A stretch of DNA of 64,000 nucleotides from an uncultured Brachyspira sp. Its GTDB lineage: Bacteria; Spirochaetota; Brachyspiria; Brachyspirales; Brachyspiraceae. Positions 48,583-57,970 of the stretch are shown piece by piece. The DNA is taken from the NCBI RefSeq assembly GCF_944388875.1, contig NZ_CALXKQ010000002.1, positions 1 to 64,000 of the forward strand, written 5' to 3'. The notes beneath the pieces were generated by a model. The model worked only from the letters and a program-made list of their open reading frames with translations. It had not been told where the DNA came from and did not search any database. The number at the start of each line of letters is the position of its first letter. Position 1 is the first letter of the stretch. The position numbers and the translations under genes were made by a program.

Positions 48583-48888
48583 ATGAAAAAAAATATTGGC
48601 GAAATTTTGAGTGAGTTTAGAATAAGTAAATTTTTAAGTTTAAGAGATTTATCTGAAAAAATGAATTTAGGAAATGAAGGACATGTATATTTAAGTGATA
48701 TAGAATGCAGCAGGATAATACCCTCTAAAGATGAAGTTATAAGTATATTAGAAGCATTAAATGTAAATTATAATTTAAATGAAATAATTGATATACTTGA
48801 ACATTCAAAAATAGATAATAGTATAGATGAAGATGCAGACTATTATGAAGAAACATATTTTAAAACTTTTGAAAAATTTGGTAGATAA
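48583..48888 (+). CDS. XRE-family HTH regulator of the inserted module
   Basis: The 101-residue protein has an N-terminal Cro/CI-type helix-turn-helix (ILSEFRISKFLSLRDLSEKM, then HVYLSDIECSR) and an acidic C-terminal tail. Its TAG stop is 2 nt from the next ATG, so it is tightly coupled to the ImmA/IrrE-MNT gene. XRE repressors next to ImmA/IrrE proteases are commonly the protease's substrate; that relation is inferred here from gene order. Confidence 0.85.
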   Translation: MKKNIGEILSEFRISKFLSLRDLSEKMNLGNEGHVYLSDIECSRIIPSKDEVISILEALNVNYNLNEIIDILEHSKIDNSIDEDADYYEETYFKTFEKFGR

Positions 48889-48890
48889 TT

Positions 48891-50045
48891 ATGAAAAATA
48901 GTGAAATTATAGATATAATCGAAAAAAATTTAACAAACTATATAAATAAAGGCGGAATAATAAAATATCCATTCCCTGTTGCAGATTTTGCTATTAGAAC
49001 TTTTGGTTTAAATGTAATATATGATGAAAAACTATTTTCTAAATATAAGAATAAGGCAGGAATGATAAATATAAAAAAATCTATTATAAATATTAATCCA
49101 AAAAGAGAAGATTTTAAAATAGGAGATTTCGTAGTACCTAAAGAGCTGTATATAGAAGAATCTGAAAATCAAATTATAGCTCATGAAATTGGGCATTATG
49201 TTAAATATGTAAATATAGACAGCAGAGAGCTTTTTGATAAAGCTTATTATGTTGATGAATATTCCAATATAATGTTCAGCAATGAGGTATTTGCTAATAA
49301 ATATGCAAGAAATTTATTAGTTCCTAAAGATGAATTAAATAAATTTCTTGGTAAAAATGAAATAATAGGTACTATAGATATTTTAAGAGAATCTTCAATT
49401 ATAAGAAAGTATTTTGGTATAACAGAGTTTATGCTTGAGGTAAGGCTGAAAGAGCTTAAAATACCATTTGTAAATGGATATTATATACCAGATCAACTAA
49501 AAAAAGATAATTTAATATATAGCAGAGAAAATTTATTAAAACTATTAGAAATTTCAATAGGAAATGGATTTGGATTAAGCCCTGACTACAGCGATTCTGA
49601 AAAAATAGCATATTTATATAATAAAGCAGCAGGCGAAAACATAGACAGCGGTCCGATATATATTACATTATGTAGAATAGCAGAAGGAAAATATGATCAT
49701 TTTGAAGAAATATGTGAAAGAAGATTAAGGTTTATAAATGAGCAAAGAAAAAAAATACCAGATATACAGAAACAAATAATATTAAAAAAGTTGGAGAAAG
49801 AGGGAGCAGGCAAAATAACCATATTTGGATCATTTGTAAAAAAAGGAAAAGCAGCTTTCAATGATAAAAGCGATATTGATATATTAGTTGATTTTAAAGA
49901 AACTAAGAGCATATTTGAGATAATGAGGATAAAAAATGAATTAGAACAGATGCTTTCAAGAAAAGTTGATTTGGTTACAGAAAATAATATAAAAGATTAT
50001 ATTGCTGAGTCAATAGAAGACAATAAAGAAGTATTATTACAGTAA
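48891..50045 (+). CDS. ImmA/IrrE metalloprotease fused to an MNT nucleotidyltransferase
   Basis: This 384-residue two-domain protein is the oddest gene in the window. N-terminal residues ~1-190 form an ImmA/IrrE (COG2856) zinc-protease domain with HEIGH in IIAHEIGHYVKY (near residue 104) and the downstream EVFANKYARNLLVP. The C-terminal ~100 residues (from about 290) form an MNT nucleotidyltransferase with GSFVKKGKAAFNDKSDIDIL, the GS(X)nDID active site of MntA antitoxins, and RKVDLVTENNI. An unassigned helical stretch lies between. HEPN follows 15 nt downstream. ImmA proteases inactivate XRE repressors and MntA adenylylates HepT; fusing the two is the novelty. Confidence 0.85.
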   Translation: MKNSEIIDIIEKNLTNYINKGGIIKYPFPVADFAIRTFGLNVIYDEKLFSKYKNKAGMINIKKSIININPKREDFKIGDFVVPKELYIEESENQIIAHEIGHYVKYVNIDSRELFDKAYYVDEYSNIMFSNEVFANKYARNLLVPKDELNKFLGKNEIIGTIDILRESSIIRKYFGITEFMLEVRLKELKIPFVNGYYIPDQLKKDNLIYSRENLLKLLEISIGNGFGLSPDYSDSEKIAYLYNKAAGENIDSGPIYITLCRIAEGKYDHFEEICERRLRFINEQRKKIPDIQKQIILKKLEKEGAGKITIFGSFVKKGKAAFNDKSDIDILVDFKETKSIFEIMRIKNELEQMLSRKVDLVTENNIKDYIAESIEDNKEVLLQ

Positions 50046-50060
50046 TCTAGGTAAAACAAA

Positions 50061-50396
50061 ATGAAAAAAAGTGATGTTTATTTTATTAATGATATAAAAA
50101 AATGTATAAATTCAATAGAGAAATATTTATTAGAAATAAAAGATAAAGATGATTTTATGAATAATGAAAGGATGCAGAAGCTAATGATGTTCGAAATAAT
50201 TATTATAGGAGAGGCTAGTAATAAAATATCATCAGCAACAAAAAACAATAATCCTCAAATAGAATGGCGTTTATTATCGGATATGAGGAATTTTTTAATA
50301 CATCAATACCATGATGTTTGTAATGATATAATATGGGCAACAGTAAATAGAGATATTCCTAAATTGAAAGAAGATATTTATAGTATAAAACTATAG
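50061..50396 (+). CDS. HEPN (DUF86/HepT-type) toxin-like ribonuclease
   Basis: The 111-residue helical protein of the DUF86 family carries the HEPN active-site motif RNFLIHQY (RX4HXY) near residues 79-86, and GEASNKIS in the middle. HepT toxins are RNases silenced when the partner MntA adds AMP to the motif tyrosine. Here the partner domain is at the C-terminus of the preceding gene. The stop overlaps the ribosome site of hsdS (TAGGAGA), so its translation is linked to restriction specificity expression. Confidence 0.88.
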   Translation: MKKSDVYFINDIKKCINSIEKYLLEIKDKDDFMNNERMQKLMMFEIIIIGEASNKISSATKNNNPQIEWRLLSDMRNFLIHQYHDVCNDIIWATVNRDIPKLKEDIYSIKL

Positions 50397-50404
50397 GAGA
50401 TACA

Positions 50405-51538
50405 ATGACTCAATGGCTTCCGAAAGGCTGGCAGGAAAAGAAGTTAAAAGATATTTGTACTATACAGGACGGAATACATACTACGCCAAATTATACGGAT
50501 AGCGGAATAAGATTTATAAGTGCAGAAAATATTAATAATATATATGCAAGCAATAAATTTATATCAGAAGAAGATTATAATAATTTATATAAAATTAAAG
50601 CAAAAAAAAATGATATTTTTATGACAAGAATAGGCGATATAGGAACCCCCGCAGTCATCACTAAAGATGAAAAATTAGCCTATTATGTTACAATAAGTTT
50701 ATTTACAAATATAAGCGAAGAAGTTTATTATCTCTATCTTTATTATGCAATGCAGTCATATTATTTTCAAAAGGCATTATATTCAAGAACTCTTCATGCT
50801 GCATTTCCAAAAAAAATAAATTTGAGAGAAATAGGCGAATGTAAATTGCTGCTTCCTCCTATTGATGAACAAAAACGCATAGTCAACATACTTTCATTAT
50901 GCGATGATATTATAGAGAATCTTACTAAACTTATAGAAAAAAAAGAACTTTATAAGAAGGGTGTAATGCAGAGGGTTTTAACAGGCAAGGCTAGATTTAA
51001 TGGTTTTAATGATGATTGGAAAATAAAAAAATTGTCTGATATTTGCAAAACTATAAAGACTGGAAAATTGGATGCTAATGCTATGGAGCAGGATGGTAAG
51101 TATAGATTTTACACTTGTGCCAAAGATTATTATAAAATAAACACTTATGCTTTTGACGGAGAGGCTTTATTAATATCTGGGAACGGTGCTTATGTTGGTT
51201 ATATACACTACTATAACGGCAAGTTTAATGCCTATCAGAGAACTTATGTATTAATGGATTTTACAGAAAACATTAAATATATAAAATACTATCTTGACGA
51301 ATATTTAAAATATAGAATAAAGAAGGAAAGACATGAAGGTAATACACCATATATAGTTATAAGTACATTAACCGATATGGAAATAAAATTGCCTAGTATT
51401 GAAGAGCAAAAAAGAATAGCTGAACTTCTTTCTGTGATAGATGCTGAAATAGATAATATAAAAAAACAGTTAGAATTACGCAAACTTCAGAAGAAAGGGC
51501 TTATGCAAAGGCTTCTTACAGGTAAAGTTAGGGTTTAA
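50405..51538 (+). CDS. hsdS: Type I restriction specificity subunit HsdS
   Basis: The 377-residue protein has two target-recognition domains in tandem: residues ~1-150 (GWQEKKLKDICTIQDGIHTT) and ~195-330 (DDWKIKKLSDICKTIKTGKL). Each is followed by a conserved spacer helix (PPIDEQKRIVNILS... GVMQRVLTGKARF and PSIEEQKRIAELLS... GLMQRLLTGKVRV). It sets the bipartite DNA target of the HsdM/HsdR complex. It lies directly after the HEPN gene rather than after hsdM. Only one hsdS and no recombinase are visible, so no shufflon is evident. Confidence 0.93.
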   Translation: MTQWLPKGWQEKKLKDICTIQDGIHTTPNYTDSGIRFISAENINNIYASNKFISEEDYNNLYKIKAKKNDIFMTRIGDIGTPAVITKDEKLAYYVTISLFTNISEEVYYLYLYYAMQSYYFQKALYSRTLHAAFPKKINLREIGECKLLLPPIDEQKRIVNILSLCDDIIENLTKLIEKKELYKKGVMQRVLTGKARFNGFNDDWKIKKLSDICKTIKTGKLDANAMEQDGKYRFYTCAKDYYKINTYAFDGEALLISGNGAYVGYIHYYNGKFNAYQRTYVLMDFTENIKYIKYYLDEYLKYRIKKERHEGNTPYIVISTLTDMEIKLPSIEEQKRIAELLSVIDAEIDNIKKQLELRKLQKKGLMQRLLTGKVRV

Positions 51539-51629
51539 GTTTTTTTCTTGTATAAATATTACAGTAGATATAAAAATATAATTACATTATAATAATTTAT
51601 GTCCAAAATTAAAAAATTGGAGAAATATT

Positions 51630-54600
51630 ATGCCTAAAGAATACAGCGAAAGATTTTTACAGGATAAAGTAATAGAGCTTTTTAAGAATATGGGGTATCA
51701 ATATATAAGTCCAGAAGAAGCATTGACAGAAAGGGATAATGATACCAATAATGTGCTTTTAAAAAATATATTAGAAGAACAAATGAAAAAGTTTAATTAT
51801 TTTGTTTATGACGGCAAGAAGATTAATTTTTCTGATGATAATATAAAAAAAGCTGTAAATGATTTAGACATGCCTTTAATAAAAGGGTATTTAATTACTA
51901 ATGAAGAGATAACTTCAAAAATTATAAGGGGAGAATCGTATAAAGAAAAAATAGGAAATAAACAGGAAAGTTTTAATATAAGATATATAGATTTTGATAA
52001 TATAGATAATAATGTTTTTCATATAACAGAAGAGTTTATGGTAAGCAGAAACTGCACAGAAGAGAGAGAAAAAACGAGAAGACCTGATTTAGTAGTATTT
52101 ATAAACGGAATACCAATAGGAGTTATAGAATTAAAAAAAGGAAGTGTAGATTCAATAAATGCTGTAGAGCAGATGGTAAGAAACCAAAATGAAAATGAAA
52201 TAAGACAGCTATTCAAATTCTCTCAGATTCTTATTTGTGCTAACGATGATATTGTAAAATATGGTACGGCAGGTACTCCAGAAAAATTATATAATATATG
52301 GAAAGATAAAGAAAATAATGATAATAAAAGATTAAAGGCTTCAAATAAAGAACAAAGCAAGGTAATGAAAGAGCTTAATAAAATAATAAAAGACAGAATA
52401 ATAAATGAAATAGATATAACATTATATTCATTATTTGAAAAAGAAAGACTATTTGAGATTTTGGAATATTTTATAATATTTGACGGAGCTGTAAAAAAAG
52501 TAACAAGATATAATCAGTATTTTGCAGTAAAAAAGACTATGGAGCGTATTCAAAATATAGTCAAAGAAAAAAGAGAAGGCGGAGTTATATGGCATACTCA
52601 GGGAAGCGGCAAAAGTCTTACAATGTCAATGCTTACAAAAATGATATCCAAAAAAATAAAGAATTCAAAAATAGTTGTTGTTACCGATAGAGTTCAATTA
52701 GATGAGCAGATACATGATACTTTTTTAAATACTGATATTTCAGTGGCAAGGGCAGAAACGGGGGCTAATCTTGTCAAATTAATAGAAAGCGGAAAAAGTG
52801 TGATAACTACTGTAATAAATAAATTTGATAAGGTATTTGAAAAAAAAGTTATAATAGATTCTTCTGATATTTTTATTTTGGTAGATGAAAGTCATAGAAG
52901 TCAGTATGGTGATTTTGCTTTTAAGATGAGAAAAATTTTTCCAAATGCATGTTATTTAGGATTTACAGGAACCCCTTTATACAAATCTGAAAAAAGTACG
53001 GCAGAAAAATTCGGAGGCTTTATAGATTCTTATACTATAAGGGATGCATTAGAAGACAATGTAATAGTGCCTTTATATTATGAAAGCAGATTTATAGAAC
53101 AGAAAATACATGATAAAAAAGGACTTGATTTCAGATACGATTTAATTACAAAAAATTTAACTCAAGAGGAAAAAGAGGATTTAAAAAATAAAAAAGTTAC
53201 GGAAAAAGTTATATTAGAAAGCGAGCAGAGATTGGTATTGTTAGCTGATGATATAGTTAAGCATTATAATAAAAATTTGCTAAATACAGATTTTAATGCC
53301 ATGCTTGCCGTTTCAAGTAAGTATCAGGCTATGAAGATGAAGGAAATATTTGATGTTTATCATAATCTTGAAACTGCCGTTGTTATATCATCTCAGTATG
53401 ATGAAGGGGAAGATAATAAAAATAATGCAGAAAAGAAAAAATATGTATCAGAAAAATGGAAAGAGCTATACAGTAAATATTCAAATGATGAAAATAATTA
53501 TACTAAAAAAGTTACAGACAGCTTTAAAGACGGCAATATAGATATAATTATAGTGGTTGATAAACTTCTTACAGGATTTGATGCACCTAGGGCTCAGGTT
53601 TTATATATAGATAAAGAGTTAAAGGATCATGGACTTTTGCAGGCTATAGCTAGAGTAAATAGAACATATACAGGAAAGGATAACGGAGTATTAATAGATT
53701 ACAGGGGACTTCTTCAAAATTTAGATAAGGCTTTGAATGCTTATGATATATTAGCAAATTATGATTTAGAAGATATAGAAGATGCTGTATTTGACATAAA
53801 AGAAAAAATAAAAGAGTTTAAAGCTGCTTATGATGAATTGGTAAATTTTCTGCCAGAGCTTATTTTGAATGATAAGGATAAAATAAATAAATGCAGTTTA
53901 ATTTTACATGAAGAAAATAAGAGAAAAAAATTTTATGAATTATTTTTGAATTATTCAAAGCTTTTAAATATATGTCAGTTTAGCATGCATTTTTTAGAGA
54001 GTTTTAGTTATGAGGAGATATCAAAATATAAAGAATTATTTAAAACATGTATAGAGCTTAGAAAACGTTTGAGAATTAAATATCATGAGGCAATAGATTT
54101 TAAAGAATATGAATCTAAGATGCAGAAACTTTATGATGAGTTTATAGGTACAGAAAGCGAGGTAAAAGTTTTAAATAGAATACCAAGTATATTTGATGCA
54201 GATTTTGAAGCTGAAATAGATTCTTTAAATGAAGAAAAATCTGATGCTGTATTAAATGCAGCAAGCAGTGTAATAAAAGAAAGAATGGAAGAGAACCCAG
54301 AACTTTATACTAAACTCTCAGAAAAGATATCTGATATAATAGAGAGATATAAAAATCATAGGATAACAGTAGAAGAAAAACTTGAAGAGGCTATGGAAAT
54401 AGCATTGACAGTGAAAGGAGAAAATGAAAAAGAGAATATGAAATATGATGAGAGAATAAGGGATAATAAATGTGCCAGATCAGTTTATGATAATTCAAAG
54501 AAGTATATAGATAATGATGATGCATTGATAGATTTCTCTTTATTTGTTGATAAATTGTTTAAATCAAACAGCACTTTGCCTGATTGGCAGAATATTAAAT

Positions 54601-54776
54601 CTGTAAGGGATAATATAGAAGGCGATATAGATGTAAAATTATTTGAATTGGGAAATGAGAGTAAGGATGAAAAAATATTAAGCATAAGCAACAATGAAAT
54701 GACATCATTTTTAAATGTGCTTTTAAAAATAGGACTTAACATATATTCAAATTATAGTAATAAAAATACAAGGTAG
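51630..54776 (+). CDS. hsdR: Type I restriction endonuclease subunit HsdR
   Basis: The 1048-residue protein has an N-terminal PD-(D/E)XK nuclease (TRRPDLVVFINGIPIGVIEL, catalytic ELKKG near residue 166) and an SF2 translocase with Walker A HTQGSGKS (near 323), DESH box LVDESHRSQYG (near 419), FTGTPL and the motif VI region ARVNRTY. A helical C-terminal domain binds HsdM. All key motifs are present, so the subunit should be active. The stop codon is 3 nt before the YgjP-like peptidase start. Confidence 0.95.
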   Translation: MPKEYSERFLQDKVIELFKNMGYQYISPEEALTERDNDTNNVLLKNILEEQMKKFNYFVYDGKKINFSDDNIKKAVNDLDMPLIKGYLITNEEITSKIIRGESYKEKIGNKQESFNIRYIDFDNIDNNVFHITEEFMVSRNCTEEREKTRRPDLVVFINGIPIGVIELKKGSVDSINAVEQMVRNQNENEIRQLFKFSQILICANDDIVKYGTAGTPEKLYNIWKDKENNDNKRLKASNKEQSKVMKELNKIIKDRIINEIDITLYSLFEKERLFEILEYFIIFDGAVKKVTRYNQYFAVKKTMERIQNIVKEKREGGVIWHTQGSGKSLTMSMLTKMISKKIKNSKIVVVTDRVQLDEQIHDTFLNTDISVARAETGANLVKLIESGKSVITTVINKFDKVFEKKVIIDSSDIFILVDESHRSQYGDFAFKMRKIFPNACYLGFTGTPLYKSEKSTAEKFGGFIDSYTIRDALEDNVIVPLYYESRFIEQKIHDKKGLDFRYDLITKNLTQEEKEDLKNKKVTEKVILESEQRLVLLADDIVKHYNKNLLNTDFNAMLAVSSKYQAMKMKEIFDVYHNLETAVVISSQYDEGEDNKNNAEKKKYVSEKWKELYSKYSNDENNYTKKVTDSFKDGNIDIIIVVDKLLTGFDAPRAQVLYIDKELKDHGLLQAIARVNRTYTGKDNGVLIDYRGLLQNLDKALNAYDILANYDLEDIEDAVFDIKEKIKEFKAAYDELVNFLPELILNDKDKINKCSLILHEENKRKKFYELFLNYSKLLNICQFSMHFLESFSYEEISKYKELFKTCIELRKRLRIKYHEAIDFKEYESKMQKLYDEFIGTESEVKVLNRIPSIFDADFEAEIDSLNEEKSDAVLNAASSVIKERMEENPELYTKLSEKISDIIERYKNHRITVEEKLEEAMEIALTVKGENEKENMKYDERIRDNKCARSVYDNSKKYIDNDDALIDFSLFVDKLFKSNSTLPDWQNIKSVRDNIEGDIDVKLFELGNESKDEKILSISNNEMTSFLNVLLKIGLNIYSNYSNKNTR

Positions 54777-54779
54777 AAG

Positions 54780-55478
54780 ATGAGTGAAGTTATAATAGAA
54801 TACAAGAGGATTAAGAATATATATATAAGAGTGAAGCCTGATTTAAATATATATGTAACAGCACCTAAAAAGGTTGCCAAAAAATATATATATGATCTTT
54901 TAGAAAAGAGAAAAGATTGGATAGAAGATAAAAAAGAAGAGATAAAAAAGAAAAATATTTATGATATAAGCCTTAAAGAATTATCAAGCGGCAATGAGAT
55001 ATATTATCTTGGAAAAAGCTATATGCTTAAGGTATTAAAATGCAGAAAGGAGAATATAATTATTGCAGGCAGAATTATGTATATGTACGTTAATATCAAA
55101 GATGATGAGAATTACAAAAACAGCGATATAAGAAAAAAACATATACTGCTTGATACTTGGTATAAAAAAGAGGCTTTGAAATTATTTGATTCATTGATAA
55201 AAAAGTACAGCTCCCTTATGGAATTGCAAGTTAATACATTCAGTGTGAAAAAATTAAAAAGCAAATGGGGTTCATGCGATGTTAAGAAAAAACATATAAC
55301 ATTTAATTTAGAGCTTATGAAGTACCCTGTTCATGCTGTAGAGTATATAGTTCTCCATGAATTGGCACATCTTTTGCAGGCAAATCACAGCAAACAATTT
55401 TATGATATTGTAAGTCTTTATATGCCTGAATGGAAAAAAGAAAAAAAGATACTGGACACATTTTTTAATAATTTGTAA
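54780..55478 (+). CDS. YgjP-like (DUF45) M48-type metallopeptidase
   Basis: The 232-residue protein has the WLG/YgjP fold: the N-terminal region IEYKRIKNIYIRVKPDLNIYV, then KLKSKWGSCD and zinc motif HELAHLLQANHSKQFY (HExxH near residues 193-197 with a third His). DUF45 peptidases are often encoded beside type I restriction genes, as here (3-nt gap after hsdR), but their role there is not established. It is the last gene of the island. Confidence 0.88.
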   Translation: MSEVIIEYKRIKNIYIRVKPDLNIYVTAPKKVAKKYIYDLLEKRKDWIEDKKEEIKKKNIYDISLKELSSGNEIYYLGKSYMLKVLKCRKENIIIAGRIMYMYVNIKDDENYKNSDIRKKHILLDTWYKKEALKLFDSLIKKYSSLMELQVNTFSVKKLKSKWGSCDVKKKHITFNLELMKYPVHAVEYIVLHELAHLLQANHSKQFYDIVSLYMPEWKKEKKILDTFFNNL

Positions 55479-55602
55479 AAAGTATCTCACTCTATCTTTT
55501 ATTAAGTTTGTAATTTTGTAAAAAATATAAAAATGCTATATAAAATTATTTTTTTATAATGTATAATTATGAAAAAAGTTTATATCAGAGGTTTACATAC
55601 TA

Positions 55603-57018
55603 ATGGATTACAATGAAAAATTATATAATGTATTTTCAAGCGGCGAACAGAGATTAGAATCATGGATGGCTGCTGTATTTAATAAAGAGTATGATCATAA
55701 TATGACTGTTGATGAGCTTAGAGAGATATTGTCTGAATCTGATGAGTATATGGTAATGGATTTAAAAGAGATAGATGAGTCTAATTTCATAAGGGATAAA
55801 TCTAAATGGGAGGTATCGGTAAAGCTTCAGTATTTGCCTATGGTTATAGATGAAGAAGGGCATGAATGCGGATGCAGTAATTCCGATGAAGGATGCGGAT
55901 GCGGATGTCATTGTGAAGAGGAGGGTAACGAAGAGAATAATGATGAACTTAATTTCTATATTGCTTTAGTTGATGCTTCAAGCGTTACAGAGAATGTTCC
56001 AGAAATATTTTCTGTAAATACAGTAAGAGAAGAAGATTATAATGAAGCTTGCAAATGCAAATACGCTGTGCATATATCTACAACATTTGATAATTTTCAG
56101 CTTACGGATTATCAAAGACAATTAAAATTATTGGACAGTTTAGTTCCTGAAGCCTCTATATTTTTGGATATGTCATGCTATACAGCACATTCAGGAGATT
56201 GGCTTTCATACACTTCTACTTTTGCTTTGCCTTCATCTTTGGATTATCTTTATACTATACATGCCGTTTATGATGATGATAAAGACCCTAATAAAATAGA
56301 ATATTGGTTTCATACGCATGGACTTTATAGGGTAGGCTCTATAGAATTGGAGATAGTAGGTGTTGAAGATTCAAATGCTGCTTATGGACAATTATTAAAT
56401 ACATGTGCTAAAATGTTTATAGAAAGAGGAGTTCCTGAGCCTGGATTTAAATTTAATCCTGCATATAATGTTTATGTTTGCTGGCTTCCTTGGGAAGAGG
56501 CTTTGAAAAAACTTAATATTTCTGATGATGTGTCAGGAAGTGCTAAAGATAGAAATGACGGTGTGCATAATACTCCTTCAGGAATATTAGTTGCAGTAGA
56601 TAAAGAAGGAAATTATCACACGCTTGATTTTTATAAAAAAGAACTTACAGATAATCCTATGTTTATGATGAGCAACTTTGAAACTTCACTTATGAGAGAG
56701 GCTGCTTTTGATAAAATAGAATACTTTTTAGAATTATTAAATAAAAATAAAGGCAGTGAAGAAATTTCTTTCCTAGTAAAATTAGGATATGGAGAAACAG
56801 AAGAAAACCCTAATGATTTAGAACATTTATGGTTTGATGTGCATGATTTTACAGATGACGGATATTTTGATGCTACTTTGCTTAATGAACCTTATAAAGA
56901 TTTGGGTATGCATGAGGGCGACAGAGGTATGCATAGTATAGAAAGACTTACAGATTGGGCTATATATACAGGAGAAGAACAGTATAATTCAAGAAATATT
57001 TATTTGCTGTTTGATTAA
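55603..57018 (+). CDS. DUF4026-type protein with Cys-rich insertion
   Basis: The 471-residue soluble protein resembles the DUF4026 family (SWLSYTSTFALPSSLDYLYTIHAV-like segment split around GDWLSYT, and later SPLERLTD-like SIERLTDWAIY). Near residues 87-104 there is an insertion with six Cys and two His (HECGC ... GCGCGCHC) within an acidic stretch, which could bind metal. No signal peptide is present. An AGAGG site precedes the ATG. Function is unknown; the domain call is by pattern. Confidence 0.7.
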   Translation: MDYNEKLYNVFSSGEQRLESWMAAVFNKEYDHNMTVDELREILSESDEYMVMDLKEIDESNFIRDKSKWEVSVKLQYLPMVIDEEGHECGCSNSDEGCGCGCHCEEEGNEENNDELNFYIALVDASSVTENVPEIFSVNTVREEDYNEACKCKYAVHISTTFDNFQLTDYQRQLKLLDSLVPEASIFLDMSCYTAHSGDWLSYTSTFALPSSLDYLYTIHAVYDDDKDPNKIEYWFHTHGLYRVGSIELEIVGVEDSNAAYGQLLNTCAKMFIERGVPEPGFKFNPAYNVYVCWLPWEEALKKLNISDDVSGSAKDRNDGVHNTPSGILVAVDKEGNYHTLDFYKKELTDNPMFMMSNFETSLMREAAFDKIEYFLELLNKNKGSEEISFLVKLGYGETEENPNDLEHLWFDVHDFTDDGYFDATLLNEPYKDLGMHEGDRGMHSIERLTDWAIYTGEEQYNSRNIYLLFD

Positions 57019-57043
57019 TATTTAATATATAAATAAGTTTAAT

Positions 57044-57080
57044 AAAAAACAATGGGATATAAAAAATCTCATTGTTTTTT
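57044..57080. terminator. Bidirectional terminator
   Basis: AAAAAACAATGGGAT (57044-57058) pairs with ATCTCATTGTTTTTT (57066-57080) over 15 bp with one G-U. T-runs exist in both directions, so it serves both the DUF4026 gene and the convergent yjbQ. Confidence 0.88.
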
Positions 57081-57098
57081 ATTGTTTATAATTTTAAA

Positions 57099-57515
57099 TT
57101 ACTCGCCTATTATTTTTATTAACACTCTTTTTAATCTTTTTCCATCATATTCTCCATAAAATATCTGCTCCCAAGTTCCGAAATCAAGTTTTCCATCTGT
57201 AACAGCAACTACAACCTCTCTTCCCATAATCTGCCTTTTCATGTGAGCATCAGCATTATCTTCAAAACCATTATGCTTGTACTGACTATGAGGTTTTTCA
57301 GGAGCTAATTTTTCAAGCCAAACTTCAAAATCATTATGAAGACCATTTTCATCATCATTTATAAATACGCTTGCCGTAATATTCATGGCATTGCATAAAA
57401 CTAACCCCTCTTTTATGCCGCTTTCATCTAAACATTTCTGAACCTCTGGAGTTATATTAATATAGCCTCTTCTTTTAGGATAATTAATCTCTAATACTTT
57501 TCTATAAGATTTCAT
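57099..57515 (-). CDS. yjbQ: YjbQ family (UPF0047) protein
   Basis: The 138-residue protein has the YjbQ pattern: [13 protein letters not shown], an ...[20 protein letters not shown] segment with conserved His and Asp, and a C-terminal [20 protein letters not shown]. Some members have weak thiamin-phosphate synthase activity; the physiological role is not settled. It lies 24 nt after the C_GCAxxG_C_C gene on the same strand, possibly in one operon with fabH. Confidence 0.9.
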   Translation of the reverse strand: MKSYRKVLEINYPKRRGYINITPEVQKCLDESGIKEGLVLCNAMNITASVFINDDENGLHNDFEVWLEKLAPEKPHSQYKHNGFEDNADAHMKRQIMGREVVVAVTDGKLDFGTWEQIFYGEYDGKRLKRVLIKIIGE

Positions 57516-57539
57516 AATTATTCTCCAATTAAATGATTT

Positions 57540-57959
57540 TTATATTTTTCTATAATCCTTATATTTTTCCATTAAATCATCGAATATTTTGGCTGCTTCA
57601 AATATTAAGTAGCTGCATCCGTTTTCAGGATGTCTGTATTTTTCAACTAAAGTATCGCAGTTAATACTTTTCATCTTATTGTTAAAAGTATTTATAAATT
57701 CAGCCTCAATCTCTTTTAAAAGTGTTCCCTCATGTCCTTTTTCTTTTATGAATGCCTTAGATAAAGCCATTATTCCGCCAGTTAATATTCCGCATGTTAT
57801 TCCAACAGCCATTCCTCCTCCAAACCCTGCGGCTAATTTTAAGTCATTTCTATTTATTCCTAAATTGTATACATCATTTGCACCATAAAGCATTTTTTCA
57901 GCACAATTTAAATCTTCTGCTTTACCGAATCCTGAAGATAAATATTCATATAATGTCAT
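57540..57959 (-). CDS. C_GCAxxG_C_C family protein
   Basis: The 139-residue protein has spaced cysteines of the family: NCAEKML, then FGGGMAVGITCGILTGGIMAL, SINCDTL and NGCSYLIF. The family is common in anaerobes, often near redox genes, and is thought to bind metal or heme through the cysteines; the function is not established. It lies 11 nt downstream of fabH, strongly suggesting cotranscription. Confidence 0.85.
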   Translation of the reverse strand: MTLYEYLSSGFGKAEDLNCAEKMLYGANDVYNLGINRNDLKLAAGFGGGMAVGITCGILTGGIMALSKAFIKEKGHEGTLLKEIEAEFINTFNNKMKSINCDTLVEKYRHPENGCSYLIFEAAKIFDDLMEKYKDYRKI

Positions 57960-57970
57960 AATAAAAACTC

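Noticed and set aside
46928-55478. Prophage or integrative element carrying the restriction island
   Set aside because: No integrase, transposase, attachment-site repeat or tRNA junction is seen at either side; base composition looks like the neighbours.
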